Assembly (NCBI GenBank): GCA_964411125.1
Contig: CAYPJU010000023.1
Coordinates: 1 to 64,000, forward strand
DNA length: 64,000 nt
Direction: 5' to 3'
Source of the DNA: JBFIHF01 sp964411125
GTDB lineage: Bacteria; Myxococcota_A; Bradymonadia; Bradymonadales; Bradymonadaceae
Shown here one piece after another: positions 51,947-60,950 of the stretch (positions within the stretch are counted from its first letter, which is position 1; each line of letters starts with the position of its first letter). The notes beneath the pieces were generated by a model. That model ran no database searches. It saw nothing but the letters and a program-made list of their open reading frames with translations, and was not told where the DNA came from. The position numbers and the translations under genes were made by a program.

Positions 51947-54444
51947 TTGCGTTTGATCTTCTTCTGGGTGCCGTTCGCGAAAGTGACGGTGATCGTCGCA
52001 TGATCCCCGCTGCCCGAGACGGCGTCGATCTGACCCACCCCGAACGAGGTGTGGCTGCAGACCGCTCCGACGAGGTCTCCCTCGGGGCGGTCGGCTTCGA
52101 ACGACGTGACGGCCGGGGCGTCCCATTCTTCGTTGGGGGGAACCTGCGAGTACTCGTCGTATGTCGGCTTGTGGCGTGCGGCATCGACCGCCCGCTTGAT
52201 GGCGCCCATCTCCATCGGGGGAGACTGGTCGTACTCCCATTCGGCCGTGCCGGTGCCGATGTTGGGGCGCCGCCTTCGCGACGATCCCCCCGTCCCCCAA
52301 CGCGACGAGCCTCCCGACGAGTACGACGACCTCGAGTACCGCGACCGGCTCGAAGCGCTCGACGGGTCCATCGCGATCCGCGAGGGATCGATGCTCTCCA
52401 GAAACCTGCTCGGCGACTGCTCACGGTGTTGCCCGTAGAGCCGGCGCTCGAGCGCAAGCGACATGTAGAGCCGTCTCTTCGCGCGTGTGATCGCGACGTA
52501 GGCGAGCCGGCGCTCCTCCTCCAGCTCCTGCGGATCTTCGTCACGCGTGCTCGGGAAGAGCTCGTCCTCCATTCCCGCGAGGAAGACCGTGTCGAACTCG
52601 AGCCCCTTGGAACTGTGCACCGTCATCAGCGTCACGGCGCCGAGCTCCGGGTCGATCGCATCGGTCTGCGCCAGCAGCGCTGAGCGGTCGAGAAAGTCCC
52701 GCAAAATTTCGGCCGGCGGCTGCTCTCCCTCGACCGCCTTTTCGAAGTCGTCGATCGCGTTCACGAGTTCGTGCACGTTGCGAAGCTTGTCCTCGGCGCG
52801 TTCCGGCTCGGTCCGCTGCAGGTAGTCGCGGTAGTTCAACGTCTCGAGTAACGCCTGTACCGTCGGCGCGAGCCGGAGCTCGTCGCTCGTCAGTTCGTCG
52901 CGGAGCTTCGTCAGAATCTCCCAGAACGTCCGAAGCCCTTTCGTCGGCACCGACGTCAGGTCGAGGAGCGCCTGGAGCTCGGGGTCGATCTCGATCGAAG
53001 CGTCGATTCCGGGCAGCCACCCGGGCGGCGGCTCTTCGGCCACCTTTCGCCGCGGCTCGTGCAGCCATTCAACGGCTCGCCAGAGCGAACCGATCTGCGG
53101 CAATGCCGCGGCGACTCTCAGCTTGTCGATCGTCGATGCCCCCACACCTCGCGTCGGGGTGTTGATGACCCGCAAAAGGTCGATCTCGTTGAGCGGGTTG
53201 AGCGCCACCTTTAGGTAGGCGAGGAGGTCCTTCACCTCCGATCGCGCGTAGAAGCTCATCCCGCCGATGATCTGGTACGGGATGCCGGAGAAGCGCAACT
53301 GCTCCTCGAACGCGCGACTCTGGGCGTTGGTCCGATAGAAGATCGCCATCTCGCGGTACCCGACCCCGTCGCGATGGGAGTCATCGATCTTTCGCACCAC
53401 CCACGACGCTTCCTCGCGCTCGTCGGTCGCCGTGAAACAGACGATCGGCTCGCCCCCCTCCTTTTCGGTCCACAACGTCTTCGGGTGACGCTCCTCGTTC
53501 TCGCGGATGACGTCGTGAGCGGCATCGAGGATCACCTGAGTCGACCGGTAATTCTGTTCGAGCCGTACGACGCGCGTCTCGGGAAACTTCTGGTCGAACC
53601 CGAGGATGTTCGCGACCGACGCTCCTCGCCAGCGATAGATCGACTGGTCGTCGTCGCCGACCACACAGAGGTTGTCGTGCGCGACCAGAAGATGCTGCAG
53701 GAACTCGTACTGCGCGGGGTTCGTGTCCTGGAACTCGTCGACCATCTGGTAGCGCCAGCGCTGGCTGTACGACTTCGCGAGGTCGGGGTCGGCCCGGAAC
53801 ATCTCGAGCACGCCGAGGATCAGATCCCCGAAATCGACACAGTTCGAGCCGCGCAGCGCCTCCTGATACTTCTCGTAAAAATAAGCGTCCTCTTCCTGCG
53901 CCGCGCTGTACGCCATCTCGTGCGCCACGACCGGGGTGTGACCGGCGTTCTTCATCCGCTCGACGAAGTCGCGCAGCCGCCGAATCTCGGCACGGTCCGC
54001 CTTGCGATCCTCGTCCTGCAGTACCTTCTTGATCAGCGACGTCTGATCGTCCTGGTCGTAGATCGCGAAGTCTCGCGTCAGCCCCAGCTTCTCGCCGTGG
54101 CGTCGCAACAGCCGCGCGCAGAGCGAATGGAACGTCGAGATCGTGACCTGCCAGGCGAGCGCGTCGTCTTCGAGCAGCCGGTCGACACGCTCCCGCATCT
54201 CGGCCGCCGCCTTGTTGGTGAACGTCACCGCGAGAATCTCGCCCGCGTCGACACCTTCGTTGCGGATCAGGTTCGCGATGCGATGGGTGATGACCCGCGT
54301 TTTGCCGCTCCCGGCCCCGGCCAGGATCAGCATCGGACCGTCGACGTGCGCCGCCGCTTCCCGCTGCTCGGGGTTCAAGCCGTCGAGGATCGACGGATCG
54401 CGCTCGGTGACTCGCCGCCGCGACATTTTGTAGGTCTTCGCCAT
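51925..54444 (-). CDS. pcrA: ATP-dependent DNA helicase PcrA/UvrD
   Basis: An 839-residue SF1A helicase, 3'-5' unwinding in repair and replication restart. Motifs: LNPEQREAAAH (Q-motif), GAGSGKTRVITHR (Walker A), TFTNKAAAEMR, VDEFQDTNPAQYE (Walker B), DDQSIYRWRGA, RLEQNYRST, TVHSSKGLEF and AYVAITRAKR. A Ser/Arg-rich linker (about 700-740) leads to a C-terminal Tudor-like domain (FGVGQIDAV ... ITVTFANGTQKKIKRK) typical of PcrA binding RNA polymerase. ATG 54444 is used; the open frame continues 46 codons upstream without family likeness. Confidence 0.95.
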   Translation of the reverse strand: MAKTYKMSRRRVTERDPSILDGLNPEQREAAAHVDGPMLILAGAGSGKTRVITHRIANLIRNEGVDAGEILAVTFTNKAAAEMRERVDRLLEDDALAWQVTISTFHSLCARLLRRHGEKLGLTRDFAIYDQDDQTSLIKKVLQDEDRKADRAEIRRLRDFVERMKNAGHTPVVAHEMAYSAAQEEDAYFYEKYQEALRGSNCVDFGDLILGVLEMFRADPDLAKSYSQRWRYQMVDEFQDTNPAQYEFLQHLLVAHDNLCVVGDDDQSIYRWRGASVANILGFDQKFPETRVVRLEQNYRSTQVILDAAHDVIRENEERHPKTLWTEKEGGEPIVCFTATDEREEASWVVRKIDDSHRDGVGYREMAIFYRTNAQSRAFEEQLRFSGIPYQIIGGMSFYARSEVKDLLAYLKVALNPLNEIDLLRVINTPTRGVGASTIDKLRVAAALPQIGSLWRAVEWLHEPRRKVAEEPPPGWLPGIDASIEIDPELQALLDLTSVPTKGLRTFWEILTKLRDELTSDELRLAPTVQALLETLNYRDYLQRTEPERAEDKLRNVHELVNAIDDFEKAVEGEQPPAEILRDFLDRSALLAQTDAIDPELGAVTLMTVHSSKGLEFDTVFLAGMEDELFPSTRDEDPQELEEERRLAYVAITRAKRRLYMSLALERRLYGQHREQSPSRFLESIDPSRIAMDPSSASSRSRYSRSSYSSGGSSRWGTGGSSRRRRPNIGTGTAEWEYDQSPPMEMGAIKRAVDAARHKPTYDEYSQVPPNEEWDAPAVTSFEADRPEGDLVGAVCSHTSFGVGQIDAVSGSGDHATITVTFANGTQKKIKRKWLKILG

Positions 54445-54702
54445 CGCCGCCCAATCTGAACATTTGTCACCGGTTTGTAAAGGCGCGCACCGTCGTGAGT
54501 GACAGGGACAACCGGCTCGCCGTCGCTTCCGGGCGGGCGATGCAGGCGACCCCCGGCCAGCCTCGAACGAGCCGGCCTGCATCGGAAAGGGCGTTTCGCG
54601 TACTCGGGCGCCATCGTCGTCGGGCCCAGACCCGTCGGGAGTTGTCCTTCCCGATCATCCGTGTAAGACCTTGATAGTTCGGGCGAACACCGAGGTGTAG
54701 GG

Positions 54703-56301
54703 ATGGCGGAAAGGTTCTGGGACAAGCGCGGCAAGCACGGCCCCGATGGCCCGTGGGACACCATCGTCGTCGGCAGCGGCATGGGAGGGATGACCGCCGC
54801 CGCAGCGCTCGCCGAGGTCGGCGAGCGAGTCCTCGTCCTCGAGCAGCACTACGAGCCCGGCGGGTTCACGCACACGTTTCGGCGACCCGGGTATCGGTGG
54901 GACGTGGGAGTCCACGCGATTGGCGAGGTCACTGAGCACTCGATGACGGGGCGCCTGTTGCGGCGGCTGACCCGAGGGCAACTTCAGTGGGAGTCGCTGG
55001 GAGAAGTCTACGACTCCTTTCACTTCCCCGACGGCGTCACGATCGACTTCCCCGATACCCCGCAGGGATTTCGCGACAACCTCGCCGAGCTCTTCCCCGA
55101 CCGCATCGACGAGGTCGGTCGGTACCTCGATGCCGTCCGTGAGGTCGCGGCAGGGATGAAGCGCTACTACCTCAAGCGCGTGATGCCGGAGAGGATCACG
55201 GGCGGGCTGGAGCGCATCTTCGGTAGCAGGTCGGGCCGCTGGTTCGAGCGCACGGCGGACCAGGTGTTGTCCGAGATCACCGACGACGCTCGGCTCAGGG
55301 CCGTCTTGTGCGCCCAGTGGGGTTACTACGGGGTGCCGCCGGCTGAGGCCTCCTTCGCGATCCAGGCCCTCGTCGCGAAGCACTTCATGTGGGGAGCGTA
55401 TTACCCCGTGGGCGGCTCCCAGCAGATCGCGCGGAGCCTGCTAGGGCGCGTCGCCGATGCCGGTGGGTGGACCCGTATCTCGACGTCGGTGGACGAACTG
55501 GTGGTGGAAAGTGGACGGGTCGTCGGTGTCCGGTGCGGGGACGAAACGATTCGCGCCGACCGGGTCGTCAGCGGCGTCGGGGCCCAGGCGACCGTCGGCC
55601 GACTCCTCCCGGCGTCGCATCGCGAAGACGCGTGGGCGAGGTCGTTCGAGGCGCTCCGCCCGGCCGCAGCCCACGTCTGCCTCTACCTCGGTTTCCGAGG
55701 GGACGTTCGCCCCGCCGGCGCAACCGCGGCCAACCAGTGGTTCTACGATACGTGGGATCAGACCGCCGACGCGTGGTACGTCGAGCCGGGCGAAGGCGAC
55801 TTGCCTCGCGCGCCGGTCCTCTACTGCAGCTTTCCGTCGCTGAAAGACCCCGAGTTCGACGAGGCAAACGACCGACATACGGGCGAGGTCGTCACGTTCG
55901 TGCCGTGGGAGGTCTTCGACGAATGGAGCGGAACCCGATGGAAGAAGCGTCCCGCCGAGTACGACGCGTTCAAGGTCCGCCTCCACGACAGCCTGCTCGC
56001 ACAGTTTCGCGAGGCGATGCCCGACGTGGCCGAGCTGATCGAGTTTTCGGAGCTGTCGACGCCGCTCTCGACCGAACACTTCAACGGCGCCCCCGGTGGG
56101 TCGATCTACGGGCTCGCGCCGACTCCGTCGCGCTACGCAAACCCCTGGCTGCGCCCCAAGACGCCCGTCCCCGGCCTCTATCTGGCGGGATGCGACGTGG
56201 CGACGCCCGGGGTCATCGGCGCGATGTTCGGGGGGCTCCTCGCCGCGCTCGCGGCTCGGCCGCTCGCCGTTGGGAACCTGGTGCGCGAAGCGATGCAGTA
56301 G
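54703..56301 (+). CDS. FAD-dependent oxidoreductase (CrtI/RetSat-like)
   Basis: A 532-residue flavoprotein of the phytoene desaturase/retinol saturase type: dinucleotide-binding motif IVVGSGMGGMTAAAALAE (GxGxxG), then EQHYEPGGFTHTF and a C-terminal PGLYLAGCDVATPGVIGAMFGG FAD contact. It resembles bacterial carotenoid isomerase/saturase-like enzymes, acting on a conjugated polyene or a lipid in the membrane; no carotenoid genes are nearby. ATG 54703 has GTGTAGGG before it. Divergent from pcrA across about 260 bp. Confidence 0.85.
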   Translation: MAERFWDKRGKHGPDGPWDTIVVGSGMGGMTAAAALAEVGERVLVLEQHYEPGGFTHTFRRPGYRWDVGVHAIGEVTEHSMTGRLLRRLTRGQLQWESLGEVYDSFHFPDGVTIDFPDTPQGFRDNLAELFPDRIDEVGRYLDAVREVAAGMKRYYLKRVMPERITGGLERIFGSRSGRWFERTADQVLSEITDDARLRAVLCAQWGYYGVPPAEASFAIQALVAKHFMWGAYYPVGGSQQIARSLLGRVADAGGWTRISTSVDELVVESGRVVGVRCGDETIRADRVVSGVGAQATVGRLLPASHREDAWARSFEALRPAAAHVCLYLGFRGDVRPAGATAANQWFYDTWDQTADAWYVEPGEGDLPRAPVLYCSFPSLKDPEFDEANDRHTGEVVTFVPWEVFDEWSGTRWKKRPAEYDAFKVRLHDSLLAQFREAMPDVAELIEFSELSTPLSTEHFNGAPGGSIYGLAPTPSRYANPWLRPKTPVPGLYLAGCDVATPGVIGAMFGGLLAALAARPLAVGNLVREAMQ

Positions 56302-56314
56302 TACTACCGGCGTC

Positions 56315-57286
56315 TCAGTAGACGCAGCGGAAGCCCACGCCGGAGCCGCCGACTTCGGGGTTGTACGCGTCCGACCGGTTGGAGCAGCGACCGAGCGTGA
56401 GCTGGTTGCCGCTCGATCCCCCGCGAACGGTGCGGCGCTCGCCGTTGGTGGGCCCCGTCGGATCCATCGCGGCATGGTTCGCATACGCGTCGCCGGCGTA
56501 CCAGTCGGCGGTGTATTCCCATGCGTTGCCGGTCATCTGTTCGGCACCTTCTGCCGAGGCGCTGTTCGGGAGCGAATCGACCGCGATTCGACCGTCCGGT
56601 GTGCAGCCATCGACATGCGCCTGCTCGCAGGTCGGTTCGTCGTCGCCCGTCGGGTACTTCGTACCGACCGGTCCCGCGCATGCCCGTTCCCACTCCGCCT
56701 CGGTGGGGAGGCGCCCACCGGCCCAGGTGCAGTAGTCGACGGCCTGTTGCCACGCGACGCTCACCACCGGCAAGTCCGGGGTGCCGACCGGGTCGAAATT
56801 GTCCGCCGGAGCCGTGCAGTCCCCGGCGTCGACGCACACCTGGTAGGCCGCTTGCGAGACTTCCGTGCGATCGATCGAGAACGCCGTCAAGATCACTTCG
56901 TGCTCCGGTGCTTCGTCGGGGTCGCAGTCGTCACAGCCCATGATGAAAGCTCCACCGGCGATCGCGACGGCCGTCGCAGGTCCGCCCCCCGAGTCTGATG
57001 CGCCCTCGTCGGCTCCCCCCATGTCGGTGCTGTCGCACACGCACGGCTCCCCGCACGAGGGTCGCGCACCCATGGTCCCGTCGGAACATTCACAGGTCGG
57101 GTCGACCGAAACGTCGCATTCGTCGAACGTCGTCTCGTTGTTCGAACCCGAGGTTCCGTTGTTCGACGAGCCGGCGGTCGACGACCCGTTGGTCGTTCCC
57201 GAGGTCCCGTTGTTGTCGGAATCCTCGGAGTCACTCGAACAGGCGCCGAGGGCGGTGAGAGCACAGGCAATGAGGAGTCGTTTCAT
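56315..57286 (-). CDS. SUMF1-type (formylglycine-generating enzyme-like) lipoprotein
   Basis: A 323-residue lipoprotein (lipobox LGAC, Cys 16) with a Ser/Asn/Gly-rich linker (NNGTSGTTNGSSTAGSSNNG) and a Cys-rich patch (CDVSVDPTCECS, GEPCVCD), then a C-terminal FGE-sulfatase fold: GGAFIMGCDDCDPDEAPEHEV, FSIDRTEVSQAAYQ, LPTEAEWERACAG and VRGGSSGNQ. The two-Cys active site of true FGEs is not seen (only GRCSNRSD), so it is probably a binding or structural member. The Asn/Gly/Ser linker is a lineage trait shared with other lipoproteins here. Confidence 0.8.
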   Translation of the reverse strand: MKRLLIACALTALGACSSDSEDSDNNGTSGTTNGSSTAGSSNNGTSGSNNETTFDECDVSVDPTCECSDGTMGARPSCGEPCVCDSTDMGGADEGASDSGGGPATAVAIAGGAFIMGCDDCDPDEAPEHEVILTAFSIDRTEVSQAAYQVCVDAGDCTAPADNFDPVGTPDLPVVSVAWQQAVDYCTWAGGRLPTEAEWERACAGPVGTKYPTGDDEPTCEQAHVDGCTPDGRIAVDSLPNSASAEGAEQMTGNAWEYTADWYAGDAYANHAAMDPTGPTNGERRTVRGGSSGNQLTLGRCSNRSDAYNPEVGGSGVGFRCVY

Positions 57287-57339
57287 CCGATTCACGCTCG
57301 ATCAGGTTTTCGATCTCATAGCAGACGAGCAGGGTGACA

Positions 57340-57819
57340 TCACCCGCCCAACAGCTTCTCGATATGCGGAATGACGAGCTGCCTGTTGTTTCCCCGAATG
57401 CGGACGTCCGCGCGTCGGCTCCCTTCGCGGGTCTTGACCTTCAACACGTGCTTGCCGGCGGTCACGGGAACGAAGTGCTGGCGCCGCGGGTGATGGTTGG
57501 GCTTCGCGTCGCTGTAATCGAGCACCGTCGCTCCCTCGGGGCCGAGGACCAATGCGTCGAACGCGAAGGCGTACCGACTGTCCGTCAGTGGCCGGTCCGT
57601 CCCGACGATCGGCATGATGTCCAGAGTGTGGTTGGACCCCGGCTCGGTGACCTCGAAATCGACCGTGAACTCCTCACCTTCGTCGAACGAGACGCTGAGC
57701 GCATCGTGGATCTGATCGCCCGCGAAGACGCCGAACTCCAGGTAAACGGCTGCCATCACCACGGCCACGACGATGGTGACGCCAATCGAACCCAGTCTGC
57801 TTTCGCCGTCGTTTCCCAT
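57340..57819 (-). CDS. Single-TM anchored protein of unknown function
   Basis: A 159-residue protein with one N-terminal TM helix (GVTIVVAVVMAAVYLEFGVFA) and a beta-rich exported or cytosolic domain (DALSVSFDEGEEFTVDFEV, HFVPVTAGKHVLKVKTREG). ATG 57819 is preceded by GAGAGG. No family recognised. It is upstream of the SUMF1 lipoprotein on the same strand with a 53-bp gap. Confidence 0.6.
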   Translation of the reverse strand: MGNDGESRLGSIGVTIVVAVVMAAVYLEFGVFAGDQIHDALSVSFDEGEEFTVDFEVTEPGSNHTLDIMPIVGTDRPLTDSRYAFAFDALVLGPEGATVLDYSDAKPNHHPRRQHFVPVTAGKHVLKVKTREGSRRADVRIRGNNRQLVIPHIEKLLGG

Positions 57820-57965
57820 CGAGGCCTCTCTTTTGTGTAGCACGCGCGCTCCCGAGGTTCATCCGGTTTGGTAGAGAAGTCGACCCGGCGGAGTCGAGAC
57901 TGCTGGCGGCCTTGCTCCGAATGACGGCTTGCCGCACTGTGGAACCCCCCTCCCCGAGAAGCTTC

Positions 57966-60071
57966 ATGAGCAGATTTCCGCATTCTCTCCTCGTGCTGGT
58001 ACTCGCGACCACCGCGGCGGCGTGCTCCTCTCCCGAAGACGACCGCCCCTCTGACCGATCGGACGGCGGGACGGCGACCGACGCCGGCGTCGATGCCACT
58101 CCGACGCAGACCGACGGCGGAGATCCCTGCGGTGCGGTAGTGTGCGATGAGCCGAACCGAGCGGTGTGTGAAGAGGGCGAATGCCGCTGCGACCCCGGGT
58201 ACGTCCTGGTCGACGACACCTGCGAACCGGCCGCCTCCTGCCAGGGATGCATTGCGGAAGACGAGTGCCTGGAGAACGGCGAGTCGCTCGCAGGCGAGCC
58301 ATGCCGGGTGTGCGACGGGACGATGATGGTGTCCCGACCAGCGACGTTCGTCTGCCGCGAGGCAGCGGGTCCTTGCGACACTGCCGAGTCGTGCGACGGT
58401 GCGTCCGCGACCTGCCCCGATGACGTGTACATGGCCGACGAGCGAGGGCCGACGGCATGCGGACCCAACGGCAACGGCGGATTCATCCGCACGTGCGATG
58501 GCGGCCAATGGACTGACACCGACGTGTGCGACGGCGCCGACGAGTGCGCCGATGGCGACGTTCGTGCGGGGGCCGAGCGCTGCGGCGCGTTCTTCTCGGG
58601 CGCGTTCGAAGACGACTGCGCCGAGGGCTCGTGGACGCCGAGCGACCGATGCATCGACACCTCGTCGGCGACCGTCCTCGACGTCGTGCCCGGGCCGGAA
58701 GGTAGCGCGCCACGCTTCATCGGGAGCTTCCAGCGAAACGGAGACACCATCGCCATCTTCGCCACCAACGGCCCGACAGGCTGGGTACCGTACGCGACGG
58801 ATGGAACGACCTCGGGAACCGAGGCCCTCGCCAGCGTTCACCCGACCGACGGATTCGTCCCCCCGCACATCGTCGACCTCGGCAACGGCGAGGCGCTCTT
58901 CGCGGGAGGGTCGGTCTATACGAGCTTGAAGCTGTTTCGCACCGACGGGACGGCAGCGGGCACGACCACGGTCGGGAACGCCGCGATCGACTCGTACGTC
59001 GAGGCGCTGTGGGGCGGCGGCGGGCTGGCCGTGTTCCGACAGATCGAGGGAACCGGCGACAACTCGGTCTGGGCGACCGACGGGACGGCGGCGGGCACCG
59101 TGGAGATCGAGGACACGTTCGACGGGGAGTACGAGATCCTCTTCGCGCAGCACTACGAGGCGGTAGACCGCCTGATCTTCGGGCTCTATCGACCGACCAT
59201 CGAACGCGACGGGCTCTACTGCACCGACGGTACCGCCGCCGGCACGCGCTCCGCGCTGTCGTGCGACAGGTTCAGCATTCGAGCCGCTCACGAGTGGAAC
59301 GGGAAGCTTTACGTCGCTTGCAGCTCGTCCGGAAAACGCAAGCTCATGGAGATCCCGGACTGCACCAACCCCTCCCGGGAGATCGTGATCGATCCCGCCA
59401 CTGCGCCCAACCCCGCCGGCTTCGCGGCCATGGGTGAACACCTGTACTTCACGGCGATCGACGGCGCCACGGGACGCGAGCTGTGGCGGATCGACCGCAG
59501 CGGAAATCCTGCCCTGGTGCATGACCTGGCCCCCGGCAGCGACGGATCGTTCACCGGGGGAATTCGACTCGTCGCGACCGACGACGCGGTCTTCTTCATC
59601 GCCGACGACGGCAGCGGACGCTCCCTCTGGAAGACCGACGGAACGCCGTCGGGCGCAACGAAACTCACCAGCGTGAACCTCGAGATGTTCCAGGAACCGG
59701 TCCTCGCCGTGGTCGACGGTCGCATCATTTTCGGAACGAAAAACGCGTCCGGTGACGGGGAGCTGTGGACGACGGACGGGACCGTCGCAGGGACGACGCT
59801 CCTGCTAGGCATGGGGAGCGCGACGAACAGCGGCCCGACGCAGGCCGACGTCATCGGGACCGCCGCCTTCGTGATGGGCCGGAGCGCGACCGAAGGGCGG
59901 GAGATCTGGGCCACCTCGGGCCGTCCCGGAGAGATCGACCTCGCCTACGACTACGTGCCGGGAATCGGTGGCGGCGTCATTTCGATGCACCCCACGCCCG
60001 GCTTCGCGTTCGTCGTGGGAGGCGCCGCCAACGCGACCTACGGATCGGAACCGCTGATCTTGCGTCCCTGA
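57966..60071 (+). CDS. Cys-rich lipoprotein with ELWxTDGT repeats
   Basis: A 701-residue lipoprotein (lipobox TTAAAC, Cys 20). The first 230 residues are Cys-rich and EGF-like (CRCDPGYVLVDDTCEPAASC). The rest is built of ELWxTDGTxxGT repeats (LFRTDGTAAGTTTV, VWATDGTAAGTVEI, GLYCTDGTAAGT, SLWKTDGTPSGATKL, ELWTTDGTVAGTTLL), a propeller-like repeat frequent in myxobacterial and planctomycetal surface proteins. The frame is open 18 codons upstream, but the signal peptide fixes ATG 57966. Adhesin or sensor role is only a guess. Confidence 0.82.
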   Translation: MSRFPHSLLVLVLATTAAACSSPEDDRPSDRSDGGTATDAGVDATPTQTDGGDPCGAVVCDEPNRAVCEEGECRCDPGYVLVDDTCEPAASCQGCIAEDECLENGESLAGEPCRVCDGTMMVSRPATFVCREAAGPCDTAESCDGASATCPDDVYMADERGPTACGPNGNGGFIRTCDGGQWTDTDVCDGADECADGDVRAGAERCGAFFSGAFEDDCAEGSWTPSDRCIDTSSATVLDVVPGPEGSAPRFIGSFQRNGDTIAIFATNGPTGWVPYATDGTTSGTEALASVHPTDGFVPPHIVDLGNGEALFAGGSVYTSLKLFRTDGTAAGTTTVGNAAIDSYVEALWGGGGLAVFRQIEGTGDNSVWATDGTAAGTVEIEDTFDGEYEILFAQHYEAVDRLIFGLYRPTIERDGLYCTDGTAAGTRSALSCDRFSIRAAHEWNGKLYVACSSSGKRKLMEIPDCTNPSREIVIDPATAPNPAGFAAMGEHLYFTAIDGATGRELWRIDRSGNPALVHDLAPGSDGSFTGGIRLVATDDAVFFIADDGSGRSLWKTDGTPSGATKLTSVNLEMFQEPVLAVVDGRIIFGTKNASGDGELWTTDGTVAGTTLLLGMGSATNSGPTQADVIGTAAFVMGRSATEGREIWATSGRPGEIDLAYDYVPGIGGGVISMHPTPGFAFVVGGAANATYGSEPLILRP

Positions 60072-60093
60072 GGAGCCTCTCACGCCCGCGAAC

Positions 60094-60110
60094 ACCGCGC
60101 TTCGCGCAGT
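60094..60110. repeat. Degenerate TTC-loop hairpin
   Basis: ACCGCGCTTCGCGCAGT, 17 bases: the same ACC frame, stem and TTC loop as unit four of the array at 62231-62247, differing by one stem base (A for G). It is a solitary copy 23 bp after the ELWxTDGT gene stop. Confidence 0.6.
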
Positions 60111-60529
60111 ACTGGGCGACCGCATCCCTGCGCCAATCCTGGCCCCCCGACCCTTCGTCGAGAAACTTCGAAGTCGTCTTCCCCTACGGCACCTCGCTGC
60201 ACGCCAACGTCCGCTGCCGCGGCGGACCCCTCCCAGCCGAAATCGACGGCGGCTGACTCCCGGTGACCCGCCCCCCCCGGTTTCAGCGCCCCGCGCCCCG
60301 CGACGCCCCGCTCTGTCCAACGCGCCCGACTCCCCCGAGCAACCACCCAACGGGTCACAACTCGACCCCCACAACCCGCCCCACCCCGCCCTCCCAACGG
60401 ACGCCCCCGCACCAACCCGGCCCGCTTTCGACAGTGACCTGGTCAATGTTGAAGCGAGGACAAAAGGGACCTGGTCGGGGTTGGCAGAACGCGGCGCCGG
60501 CTCATCGCATGGTCCCATCACCAAAAGTC

Positions 60530-60559
60530 TTGTGGTCTTCGGCGCTTTGAACCTACAAT
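60530..60559 (+). promoter_or_regulatory. Candidate promoter of the PilZ gene
   Basis: TTGTGG (60530-60535), an 18-bp spacer and TACAAT (60554-60559), the latter matching the -10 consensus in five of six positions. The ATG of the PilZ gene is 33 bp after it. Confidence 0.4.
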
Positions 60560-60592
60560 CGCCGCTCATCGAGCTACAACGTGGAACGGGTC

Positions 60593-60943
60593 ATGGCCGA
60601 CGACAAGAGCACCGACGATCAGCGGCAACACAACCGTCAGTCCATCAACCAAGAGTTCGAGACGATCGACGAGTTCATCTCGGAGTACGTCACGAACATC
60701 TCTCAGGGGGGCGTCTTCATCCGTTCGAAGAACCCTCTCCCCGTCGGTACCAAAGTCACGCTGAAGTTCTCGGTGATCCTGGACGACTTCGAGACGATCG
60801 AGGGGGAAGGGGAGGTCGTTCGCGTGGAGAACACGCCGGGGAACACCGGAATGGGCGTCGCGTTCACGCGGCTCACGGCGGACTCCAAGAGCCTGATCGA
60901 CGAGATCGTCGCCCGCCGCGAAGCCGAAGCCGAAGCCGACTGA
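60593..60943 (+). CDS. PilZ-domain protein (Myxococcus type)
   Basis: A 116-residue stand-alone PilZ-like protein of the small form common in Myxococcota (DEFISEYVTNISQGGVFIRS, then GMGVAFTRLTADSKSLID). The classical RxxxR arm that contacts cyclic di-GMP is replaced by RQSINQEFET, so ligand binding is uncertain; some of these act in motility without c-di-GMP. ATG 60593 is chosen; a GTG four codons before is possible. It is seven bases before a glycosyltransferase gene. Confidence 0.82.
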   Translation: MADDKSTDDQRQHNRQSINQEFETIDEFISEYVTNISQGGVFIRSKNPLPVGTKVTLKFSVILDDFETIEGEGEVVRVENTPGNTGMGVAFTRLTADSKSLIDEIVARREAEAEAD

Positions 60944-60950
60944 ACCCGTC

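Larger units (their letters stand above)
60072..60592. other. About 520-bp intergenic stretch with a hairpin relative and a C-rich block
   Basis: No convincing gene. The first part has a degenerate copy of the TTC-loop hairpin (60094-60110). A strikingly C-rich, Arg/Pro-codon-like block follows (60250-60420); the antisense Gly-rich frame through it (60080-60415) looks like composition, not a gene. From 60425 the sequence becomes more balanced and ends in a promoter-like pair before the PilZ gene. Confidence 0.6.

Noticed and set aside
56315..57286. True formylglycine-generating enzyme
   Set aside because: The paired active-site Cys are not found near the C-terminal RGGS segment.
60080..60415. 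111-residue Gly/Arg-rich minus-strand frame
   Set aside because: Produced by the C-rich block; no RBS and no family likeness.
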